From: 38-11 sp927435965
GTDB lineage: Bacteria; Bacillota; Clostridia; Tissierellales; Dethiosulfatibacteraceae
Assembly: GCA_927435965.1 (NCBI GenBank)
Contig: CAKMKB010000045.1
Span: forward strand, 1-14,888
DNA: 14,888 nucleotides
Direction: 5' to 3'
Numbering within the stretch: the stretch's first letter is position 1; each line of letters starts with the position of its first letter. The position numbers and the translations under genes were made by a program. Under the pieces are notes generated by a model. The model was not told where the DNA came from. It saw only the letters and a program-made list of their open reading frames with translations, and made no database searches. Of the stretch, positions 7,155 to 13,820 are shown in pieces.

Positions 7155-7937
7155 TTAATTCAAACTTTCCAAAGGGTTATCTTCAATTGCTTCTGACTGG
7201 TTGACTATCTCAAATCCGGAACCTGAAACATGACTCATGATATTTAATTTAAGATTACTCACAAATGCATTTTCATCCGCTTTCTTTATATCACCAATAT
7301 ATATTGGTTTGGAAACCACACATTTCACATGTGCCGGTTTTACCCATTCGCCGTTCTTTCCAAATGCTTTGTATGTGCCATCTATCGAAATCGGTACAAT
7401 CGGCACACCACTTCTTGTAACCAGTTTTAACCATCCGCGATTGAACTCATTAGGTACTGCGCTTGCACTCAGTTTTCCCTCAGGGAAAACAACCATGGAG
7501 TGACCTTTTTTGAGAAGCTCAATGGCTTGATTGATACAAGCCAAGGATTGACGTATATCCTTCCGATCCATAAAGACGCTATCCATTTCTCTCATCCAAG
7601 TGCTAATGACCGGTGCTTTTAAAGCTTCAACAATGGAAACAAAGCCTTTTGGCTTATCAATAAAGCCATGAATCACCAGGCCATCGAAGTGGCCTTGATG
7701 GTTGCTGACGAATATCACAGCACCCTCTTTTGGAACATTTTCAAGACCGTTTATTGTTATTTTTGATCCTGACAGATAAAACAGAACTCTGCAGATCCGT
7801 GATGACATCTTATCGGCTAGATAGTTTTTTTTGTCTATTTTACCAACCCGACCATAAAATCTAACCACCCACAGCATCGGATAAGTCACTATGAGATAAA
7901 CCCAACCTAAGGAATACCAGTATGTTTTTCTTAGCAT
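7155..7937 (-). CDS. 1-acyl-glycerol-3-phosphate acyltransferase (PlsC family)
   Basis: A 260-aa membrane-associated acyltransferase. The catalytic HX4D motif is HQGHFD (His80-Asp85), the glycerophosphate site is FPEG (151-154), and the block VPIVPISIDGTYK follows at about 178-190. A hydrophobic N-terminal segment (about 8-27) anchors it. I prefer the ATG at 7937: GGAGA (7948-7944) is 6 nt away, whereas the ATG at 7943 directly abuts it. The family acylates lysophosphatidic acid to phosphatidic acid in membrane lipid synthesis. It lies between a Cys-rich orphan and the PLP enzyme on the same strand, with short gaps. Confidence 0.9.
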   Translation of the reverse strand: MLRKTYWYSLGWVYLIVTYPMLWVVRFYGRVGKIDKKNYLADKMSSRICRVLFYLSGSKITINGLENVPKEGAVIFVSNHQGHFDGLVIHGFIDKPKGFVSIVEALKAPVISTWMREMDSVFMDRKDIRQSLACINQAIELLKKGHSMVVFPEGKLSASAVPNEFNRGWLKLVTRSGVPIVPISIDGTYKAFGKNGEWVKPAHVKCVVSKPIYIGDIKKADENAFVSNLKLNIMSHVSGSGFEIVNQSEAIEDNPLESLN

Positions 7938-7978
7938 AATCATTCTCCGAATAATTTTATGTTATTAACCTAACTCTG

Positions 7979-7987
7979 ATTTTACCA
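7979..7987 (-). promoter_or_regulatory. Possible extended -10 upstream of the PlsC-type gene
   Basis: The minus strand reads TGGTAAAAT (7987-7979), fitting TGnTATAAT with one mismatch; I see no -35. It would allow transcription of the plsC-like and PLP genes independently of the upstream gene. Confidence 0.3.
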
Positions 7988-8014
7988 CATATTAGACAAT
8001 TTGTTTTACTTTTT

Positions 8015-8503
8015 TTAACCCTCTTGTCTGAACATTCTAATATGCATGTCACACTCATCAATCATACACATTTCATTGGCATTGTGAATGCACGTAACCA
8101 CTCCGCAGGGCTGAAACTTCCTTTTGGGTCTGTTAGGTTTGCTAATGCTGTGTGTTTTTAACTTAAAAACAAAAAAATCCTTTGTTTTATCAAATGCTGC
8201 AATAGCATCCTTGTAGCTGTCAAATACTGGTAAACTATCAGGGGTTTTATCCAACGCAGGCAGTTCCCAATAGTCAAGAATAGAATTAATCGCATCCACT
8301 CTACGATGATTGTCAGAATGGTAGTTGAAACCTGTTGAGAGCAGATCGATAATCTCGTCATCAGATGCATTTATATCACTAAATGTCTTTTCGTAAATCA
8401 TTCCTGTCACGGGACCATCCTCTTTGCCTTCTGTATAATAAGTAAATCCCAAACCAAATCCCTCGGCTTGTCTGATTAGAATTTCCATTTCATATCTTTC
8501 CAT
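8015..8503 (-). CDS. Hypothetical protein with C-terminal four-cysteine cluster, 162 aa
   Basis: I do not recognise the first 120 residues, which are acidic and apparently soluble. The last 40 contain Cys133, Cys138, Cys146 and Cys151 (C-x4-C-x7-C-x4-C) after a basic linker (KPNRPKRK). The spacing and the sequence CIHNANEMCMIDECDMHI recall the small DUF1540 cysteine proteins, so a metal-binding tail is plausible. The ATG at 8503 has GAGGAG about 6 nt upstream. A TTGATA-17-TAATAT promoter lies at 8521-8549. It may head a unit with the PlsC-type and PLP genes. The product name stays hypothetical. Confidence 0.8.
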   Translation of the reverse strand: MERYEMEILIRQAEGFGLGFTYYTEGKEDGPVTGMIYEKTFSDINASDDEIIDLLSTGFNYHSDNHRRVDAINSILDYWELPALDKTPDSLPVFDSYKDAIAAFDKTKDFFVFKLKTHSISKPNRPKRKFQPCGVVTCIHNANEMCMIDECDMHIRMFRQEG

Positions 8504-8520
8504 AATGAACTCCTCTACTT

Positions 8521-8549
8521 ATATTATCCACACACTGTTATTGTATCAA
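8521..8549 (-). promoter_or_regulatory. Promoter of the Cys-cluster protein gene
   Basis: On the minus strand TTGATA (8549-8544), a 17-nt spacer and TAATAT (8526-8521). The -10 is imperfect, but spacing and distance to the start (about 18 nt) are reasonable. Confidence 0.45.
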
Positions 8550-8573
8550 AATAAACCCTATATAACAACGTTT

Positions 8574-8631
8574 TCCGATGACTAACAATGCTAAGACTCC
8601 CACACCACCTGAACCCAAGTACCCTGTTGAT
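8574..8631. repeat. Short copy of a dispersed repeat, internally deleted (copy 1)
   Basis: The first 30 nt, from TCCGATGACTAAC, match 26 of 30 with the start of the repeat at 12684. The last 28 nt, ending CCCTGTTGAT, match 25 of 28 with its end. The 72-nt hairpin-rich middle of the longer copy is missing. It begins 12 nt past the selO stop. Confidence 0.8.
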
Positions 8632-8642
8632 AAACCTAACTT

Positions 8643-10130
8643 TCACGTTCCACAATAGGTTACATAAGGCTTGTCTTTTGTTGATGGCGGTTTGGAGTAG
8701 GGTTGCTGGTCGGTTGTATGTGCATAAGGCTTTTCTAAAACCTTTAACAAATCAAAAAGAATGCTGTAATCATTCTTCTCTTCTACTGCCTTCAACGCCT
8801 TTTCTACCTGATGATTTCTGGGTATTACAGCAGGGTTAGATTCTTTCATCAGTTGTATTGATTGGGCTTTTGATTGACTTTGCCAGCTTAGCCTATCTCT
8901 CCACAGGATATACCATTTCAAAAAATCCTTATTGTCTTCCATCTCACCTTGAGGTTTGCGCATATGCGTCAGTTCCAGGAAGGTGTTGGTATAATCTGCG
9001 TTGTTTTGATGCATGATATGAAGAAGATGATCGAACATTTCTTTATCTGTATCTTCTTCATTGAAAATTCCAAGCTTTGAACGCATGCCATCCATCCAAC
9101 AAGCCTGGTAAAGCGATGAAAACTCGGTTAACTCTGCTTCTGCTATTTCTATTGCCTTGGTTGAATCCTTGTGCAAAAGAGTCAATAGGGTCTCAGCAAA
9201 CCTGGCAAGATTCCAGATGGCTACTTTCGGCTGATTGCCATATGCATAACGTCCATAGTTATCGATTGAACTGAAAACAGTGTTGGGATTGTATGCATCC
9301 ATAAAAGCGCAAGGTCCATAGTCGATTGTCTCACCGCTAATCGTCATGTTGTCTGTGTTCATCACACCATGAACAAATCCAACCAACTGCCATTTGGCAA
9401 TTAGTTTCGCCTGTCTTTTAACTGTTGATTTAAGATGTTGCTTGTAAGGATTTACAAAATTTTTCAATCCTGGATAATGTCTATTAATTGTATAATCTGC
9501 AAGCCTTTTAAGATCCTCTGAAGATCCCTTCTGTGCTACATATTCAAAGGTTCCAACTCTGATATGGCTTGCTGCCACACGGGTCAAAACGGCCCCTGAG
9601 AGTCTTTTCTCTCTTGGAACAGATTCACCTGTTGTTGTTACAGCTAAGCTTCTTGTGGACGGTATTCCCAAGTTATGCATGGCTTCGCTGATGATATACT
9701 CTCTAATCATTGGCCCCAAAGCTGCACGACCATCACCCCTCCTGGAATACGGTGTGATGCCAGAGCCTTTCAGTTGTATATCGAACCGTTTGCCACTTGG
9801 TGTGACATGCTCTCCAAGCAGTATCGCCCTACCATCACCAAGAAATGTGAAGTGACCGAACTGATGTCCGGCATATGCTTGAGCAATAGGCTCTGCTCCT
9901 TCTGGAATATGGTTGCCGGAGAATATGTCCGCTCCCAACTCGCCATTTAAGGAATCGCTGCTTAAACCTAGTGACTTGGCAAGATTTTTGTTGAACACAA
10001 CCAGTTCGGGTGAAAATACTTTTGTCGGCAATACCTGTGTATATAATATCTCGGGAAGATTGAGATAGCTGTTGTCAAATCTCCAACCCGGTGTTTTTTT
10101 ATTCATATCAAAATTATTCTTATCTGACAT
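8643..10130 (-). CDS. selO: Protein adenylyltransferase SelO (YdiU/UPF0061 family)
   Basis: A 495-aa pseudokinase-fold protein that in characterised members transfers AMP from ATP to protein hydroxyls (AMPylation). Lys121 (QLKGSG), GDGRA (132-136), Asp260-Asn261 (HGVMNTDNM) and Asp270 (IDYGPC) match the known active-site Lys, Asp, Asn and Asp of the family. The protein ends CGT, with Cys493 third from the end where some SelO proteins, including the human one, have selenocysteine. AGGAGA lies 7 nt before the ATG. It follows the patatin-like gene by 14 nt, so it is probably co-transcribed. A repeat lies 12 nt past its stop. Confidence 0.95.
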   Translation of the reverse strand: MSDKNNFDMNKKTPGWRFDNSYLNLPEILYTQVLPTKVFSPELVVFNKNLAKSLGLSSDSLNGELGADIFSGNHIPEGAEPIAQAYAGHQFGHFTFLGDGRAILLGEHVTPSGKRFDIQLKGSGITPYSRRGDGRAALGPMIREYIISEAMHNLGIPSTRSLAVTTTGESVPREKRLSGAVLTRVAASHIRVGTFEYVAQKGSSEDLKRLADYTINRHYPGLKNFVNPYKQHLKSTVKRQAKLIAKWQLVGFVHGVMNTDNMTISGETIDYGPCAFMDAYNPNTVFSSIDNYGRYAYGNQPKVAIWNLARFAETLLTLLHKDSTKAIEIAEAELTEFSSLYQACWMDGMRSKLGIFNEEDTDKEMFDHLLHIMHQNNADYTNTFLELTHMRKPQGEMEDNKDFLKWYILWRDRLSWQSQSKAQSIQLMKESNPAVIPRNHQVEKALKAVEEKNDYSILFDLLKVLEKPYAHTTDQQPYSKPPSTKDKPYVTYCGT

Positions 10131-10144
10131 TGATCATTCTCCTC

Positions 10145-11026
10145 TTACTCGATTTCTAAAAATTCCTTCCATTTGAACAAATCTCTTTTCCCCTGTTCAT
10201 ATCCCTTATTATAGCTTTCAGATAATCTCTCAAAATTCAATTCTTTGTTGGAAACCGGCATCTCGTCCGGATAAACCAGAAACGCTTTGCCTTGTCTTTC
10301 CAGTTCTTCCAATTCTTCCAGGGTTTCATTGTATATGATATGGCGTTTGAGCATAGCCTCAGCGGCACAAGGATATTTTCTGTAATATAGTCTGATGAAG
10401 TTTTTGGATCTTACGGGACTTTTTCTATATCCCTTTTCTTGACTCAATACAACAAAAAATTTCTCGAAGCCGTCTTTTTTTGCAATATCAAGAGCGATAC
10501 CGCCATTGACGCCACCATCGATATAATATTCCCCCTGAAAGTAGGTTGGAGGCATAAAAATAGGCAAAGATGACGAGGAACGAACAATTTTCATCAATTC
10601 CTGCATGCTTTGCATATCATTTTTATTGAAGTACACCATTTCACCTTCATCCCGTTTGTAGGCCCCTATTCTGAGCTGCGCTGGGTTAGCAGAAAATGTC
10701 TGCCAGTCAAAGGGTAGTGATGCGTCTGATTTAGGTGTTTCTTCGTATATGTAATGGGAACGAAAGAATCCTTCCCCTTTTAGAAATGATCTCCATCCAC
10801 CAAATTCTTCGTCAAGAACCAAATCTACAAAAGACCGCTTAGTTCGATTGATGTCTCTGGACAGATAATTGACACTAAGGCTAGCCCCCGCAGAAATACC
10901 CGCTACATAATCAAAGTATATCTCATTCTCCAGCAAATTGTTCACGATGCCCGCTGTATAGCTGGCACGCATCCCGCCGCCCTCAAATATAAGCGCAACG
11001 TCTTTGATGTTATTGACCATATACAT
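10145..11026 (-). CDS. Patatin-like phospholipase (RssA/YjjU type)
   Basis: A 293-aa serine hydrolase with a Ser-Asp dyad. The oxyanion-hole loop GGGMR is at 16-20, the nucleophile is Ser45 in GISAG (43-47), and the catalytic Asp170 is in IDGG. No signal peptide is visible, so it is probably cytoplasmic or peripheral on the inner face of the membrane. The ATG at 11026 has GGGGA about 7 nt upstream. Patatin-like enzymes hydrolyse acyl esters of lipids; the substrate here is unknown. It lies 14 nt upstream of selO, which suggests a shared transcript. Confidence 0.9.
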   Translation of the reverse strand: MYMVNNIKDVALIFEGGGMRASYTAGIVNNLLENEIYFDYVAGISAGASLSVNYLSRDINRTKRSFVDLVLDEEFGGWRSFLKGEGFFRSHYIYEETPKSDASLPFDWQTFSANPAQLRIGAYKRDEGEMVYFNKNDMQSMQELMKIVRSSSSLPIFMPPTYFQGEYYIDGGVNGGIALDIAKKDGFEKFFVVLSQEKGYRKSPVRSKNFIRLYYRKYPCAAEAMLKRHIIYNETLEELEELERQGKAFLVYPDEMPVSNKELNFERLSESYNKGYEQGKRDLFKWKEFLEIE

Positions 11027-11082
11027 TTTACAGTCCCCTTTTCAGTTCATTATAATGCTGTTACCACCATTATATAACTGAA

Positions 11083-12339
11083 TCAGCGACTCTTCCAATA
11101 AGATTTTTCTTTTTTCCCTACATTACTTTTTGAGTAGCTTGTTTTTTTAGTGCTTCTGGCACGTGGTGGAACAGGTTTAGATGTTGAAAACTGCAACTTT
11201 TCGTTCCATGGAAAGGGATGGTCTCCCATAACCTCAATTGATTTTGAAGTGAGCTTTTGAATTTCACGAAGCAGCAGCTTCTCTTCCTGATCGCAAAATG
11301 CAATTGCTATGCCACCAAGACCTGCTCTCCCGGTTCTTCCTATCCTGTGTACATATGTCTCGGGAACCTCAGGCAAATCAAAGTTGAAGACGTGTGACAG
11401 TTCCTCTATGTCAATGCCACGGGCCGCTATGTCTGTAGCAACCAGAATTCTTGTCTTCCTTTCCTTGAAATTGTTCAAGGCAAGCTGTCTGGCATTCTGA
11501 GATTTGTTGCCATGGATAGCCTGCGCTTGAAGACCAGCCTTTTCAAGGGCCTTTACAATTTTGTCCGCTCCATGTTTTGTTCTGGAAAAGACCAGAGCCG
11601 AAACAATCGCTTTATCTTTCAGCAAATGAATCAATAGATTAATCTTGTTTCCTTTATCAACCTGATATACAGTTTGCTCAATAACCTCGACAGCTGACGA
11701 AACAGGTGTTATGGAAACAGTGACTGGATTTTTTAATATCGAGCTGGACAGTTTCGCAATTTCATCAGGCATCGTAGCTGAAAAAAACATGGTCTGTCTG
11801 ATTTCGGGTATCAATTTTATTATCCTTTTGACATCAGGAAGCATGCCCATATCAAGCATCATATCTGCTTCATCTAGAACAAAATGTGTCACCTGATTCA
11901 ATCGAATATATTTTTGGTTGACCAGATCCAGCAATCTGCCGGGAGTGGCCACCAATATATCAACCCCACTTGTTAGCGATCTAGTCTGGGGATGTTGTGA
12001 GACGCCACCATAGACAACTAGGGTCTTCAGATTCAAGTATTTGCCATATGCTTTGAAACTATCACCTATTTGTATTGCTAATTCTCTAGTTGGTGCCAGA
12101 ATAAGCGCTTTTATCTGTCTTTTACCTTTAATATTTCTATGTTCCTCTGCCAGATCCTGCAATATGGGGATGGCAAATGCTGCTGTCTTGCCAGTTCCCG
12201 TTTGTGCGCAACCTAAAAGGTCTCTACCTTCTAATAGTGATGGGATGGCTTTTGTTTGTATTGGGGTTGGTTCTGTGTATCCTTCTGCCTTTAAAGCCTT
12301 CAGAATAGGCTCAATGATTTTTAAATTTCTAAATAACAA
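11083..12339 (-). CDS. DEAD-box ATP-dependent RNA helicase, RhlE-type
   Basis: A 418-aa helicase with every core motif: Q motif GYTEPTPIQ (20-28), Walker A AQTGTGKT (45-52), PTRELA (83-88), DEAD (156-159), SAT (187-189), ATDIAARGID (301-310) and HRIGRTGRAG (331-340). A short basic Ser/Lys-rich tail (about 385-418) probably aids RNA binding. Translation starts at TTG (12339), supported by AAAGGAG 9 nt upstream and by the family-typical MxFxxL...IEPILKAL beginning. RhlE-type helicases unwind short RNA duplexes in ribosome assembly, mRNA decay or cold adaptation. It lies downstream of a 52-aa gene and a hairpin. Confidence 0.93.
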   Translation of the reverse strand: MLFRNLKIIEPILKALKAEGYTEPTPIQTKAIPSLLEGRDLLGCAQTGTGKTAAFAIPILQDLAEEHRNIKGKRQIKALILAPTRELAIQIGDSFKAYGKYLNLKTLVVYGGVSQHPQTRSLTSGVDILVATPGRLLDLVNQKYIRLNQVTHFVLDEADMMLDMGMLPDVKRIIKLIPEIRQTMFFSATMPDEIAKLSSSILKNPVTVSITPVSSAVEVIEQTVYQVDKGNKINLLIHLLKDKAIVSALVFSRTKHGADKIVKALEKAGLQAQAIHGNKSQNARQLALNNFKERKTRILVATDIAARGIDIEELSHVFNFDLPEVPETYVHRIGRTGRAGLGGIAIAFCDQEEKLLLREIQKLTSKSIEVMGDHPFPWNEKLQFSTSKPVPPRARSTKKTSYSKSNVGKKEKSYWKSR

Positions 12340-12377
12340 TAGTTTTTCTCCTTTAATTCTTATTATGATTGCAAAAG

Positions 12378-12402
12378 AAAGAACGCATCAAATGCGTTCT
12401 TT
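12378..12402 (-). terminator. Hairpin terminator after the 52-aa gene
   Basis: Perfect 11-bp stem (12378-12388 with 12392-12402) and a 3-nt loop; the minus strand continues CTTTTG. It is 24 nt past the 52-aa gene's stop and 39 nt before the helicase start, so it may act as a partial terminator or attenuator for the helicase. Confidence 0.7.
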
Positions 12403-12425
12403 AAATATCAGACTTCTGAGTCTCT

Positions 12426-12584
12426 TTATTTATCGAATACTCCACCAGTTTTTTTATTTTTGAAAGCTTTCCACTGGCTTGACATTTTTTGATTTGGTTT
12501 TTCACCATTAAGACACTGCTGTGCACTCATTTTTTTCTTTTCATCAATTATTTTTTTCATACCTTCAACATTTTTTGTTGACAT
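12426..12584 (-). CDS. Small basic hypothetical protein, 52 aa
   Basis: Found by reading the stretch between the helicase and the repeat: ATG at 12584, TAA at 12428-12426. GGAGGT lies 5 nt upstream of the ATG, a strong ribosome binding site. The product starts MSTKNVEGMKKIIDEKKK and ends FKNKKTGGVFDK; it is Lys-rich, has one Cys (Cys24, in SAQQCLNGEKP) and a WKAF motif, with no membrane segment. It is followed by a clear hairpin terminator. I do not recognise a family; a nucleic-acid or ribosome-associated role would fit the charge and the helicase neighbour, but that is speculation. Confidence 0.7.
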   Translation of the reverse strand: MSTKNVEGMKKIIDEKKKMSAQQCLNGEKPNQKMSSQWKAFKNKKTGGVFDK

Positions 12585-12683
12585 GATTTACCTCCATTGT
12601 TTCCTAACTCAATGAATCAGGGAATCAACTAACCTAGTATATACCATAATGATAAAAAAATCCAGTTAATTGAAATTAATTTA

Positions 12684-12813
12684 TCCGATGACTAACGGTG
12701 CTTAGATTCCCACTTCTATAAGTGGGTGATAAGCACTGTAGAGTCCCTGGATAACGGTCTCTAAGGTTCAGGTGGTGTTTCAAACACCACCTGAACCTTA
12801 GAACCCTGTTGAT
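12684..12813. mobile_element. Full copy of a dispersed repeat, IS200/IS605-end-like (copy 2)
   Basis: A 130-nt element with the same ends as the repeat at 8574-8631. It contains two stem-loops. One has outer stem GTGCTTA/TAAGCAC (12698-12704, 12730-12736) and inner stem CCCACTT/AAGTGGG (12709-12715, 12720-12726). The other is the 21-bp palindrome at 12760-12802. Hairpins of the first type, placed after GATTCCCAC, are familiar at the right ends and guide-RNA ends of IS200/IS605-family (TnpB) elements. No transposase is present, so it would be a gene-less derivative or remnant. The repeat is directly visible; the family assignment is inference. Confidence 0.6.
12760..12802. repeat. 21-bp perfect palindrome at the 3' end of the acyltransferase gene
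   Basis: 12760-12780 and 12782-12802 are exact reverse complements around a single central C. The stem includes the acyltransferase stop codon and its last 12 or so codons. No U-tract follows, so termination is possible but unproven. Confidence 0.8.
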
Positions 12814-13801
12814 TATTCCGTTCTATGGTAACAAAATATGAAAAAATGAAAACTGCAGGATAAATAATCAAGGATCTTAATGCAAGCTTGACTAATGGGG
12901 TTAGTGAATAAACACTAATGATATTATTAAGAATAAATAAAAACAGTACATGTGATAAATAAACCTGGAATGTCTTAGGGCTAAAACGTTGCGTAACGAA
13001 CACTATTATATTGCTGTTGGATAGTTCCGTACTCAGATAATATACAAAAACTATTGAGACTGAACAAAATATAATATGTAAATATTCAGCATTTTTAAAA
13101 AAATTACCATAGATTACTTGTTGTATGCTGCCATACATATAATAAGATGTAAACAGTAGATAAGAAGCTATAACAACTGATTTATGCTTCATAATGAAAT
13201 TATGAATTTGTTCATAATACAGGCCAAACTGACAGCCGGCAATCCAATAAAATAAATATGTGAAAAAGACCCTGTCGCGATATATGAAATTTATATCAAT
13301 TAAATAGACTTTAATAATGATCATGACAATCAATGAGAGAATAACAACTCCTTTTAATCTCATTGCGATTTTCCAAAATGGCAATAATAAATAAAATTGA
13401 AAGATAATCACCACAAAATAAAAATGGGATACTAAATTACCAAGAAATAGATAACGTAACAAACTAACGATTTCAATCTTGAAGTACCCATGTGATAAGA
13501 AATATATGTAATAAATAAAGAACCAAAGCAAGTACGGAAGATAAATTTTTAAAAATTTATTTTTTATATAAACACCATATGATAATCGCAAGGTATTTTG
13601 ATTGACGAAAACTTTAAAACCACCAATGAATATAAATGCGGGCACAACATAAGAAAACATCTTCCAGATTGTAAATACCAACAAATAGGCAGCTTTATCT
13701 TTAGGATAATAACTAATGAACTCAGATGAAATATGTATAAATATAACCTGCAGACATAAAAGTAAGCTGTATACATCAAATTGAATGATCTTTCGCTTCA
13801 T
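12761..13801 (-). CDS. Acyltransferase-3 family integral membrane protein
   Basis: A 346-aa protein with about ten hydrophobic helices, typical length for acyltransferase-3 (OatA/NodX-type) proteins that acetylate or acylate envelope sugars. The family His is His23 in helix 1 (VIFIHISSEF), and FIFIGGFKVF follows in helix 2. Its DNA is clearly more AT-rich than the genes on either side, consistent with transfer. The last 16 residues (from QQGSK to ETPPEP) and the TAG stop lie inside the repeat at 12684-12813, so the original C-terminus was probably replaced. It starts at ATG 13801, 19 nt after the amidase stop, suggesting one operon. The sugar substrate is unknown. Confidence 0.85.
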   Translation of the reverse strand: MKRKIIQFDVYSLLLCLQVIFIHISSEFISYYPKDKAAYLLVFTIWKMFSYVVPAFIFIGGFKVFVNQNTLRLSYGVYIKNKFLKIYLPYLLWFFIYYIYFLSHGYFKIEIVSLLRYLFLGNLVSHFYFVVIIFQFYLLLPFWKIAMRLKGVVILSLIVMIIIKVYLIDINFIYRDRVFFTYLFYWIAGCQFGLYYEQIHNFIMKHKSVVIASYLLFTSYYMYGSIQQVIYGNFFKNAEYLHIIFCSVSIVFVYYLSTELSNSNIIVFVTQRFSPKTFQVYLSHVLFLFILNNIISVYSLTPLVKLALRSLIIYPAVFIFSYFVTIERNNQQGSKVQVVFETPPEP

Positions 13802-13820
13802 AAATACCTCGTATTAGTTG

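Noticed and set aside
12698..12736. Two-part hairpin considered as a simple terminator for the acyltransferase transcript
   Set aside because: No U-tract follows on either strand and the same flanks recur at 8574-8631, so a repeat element explains it better.
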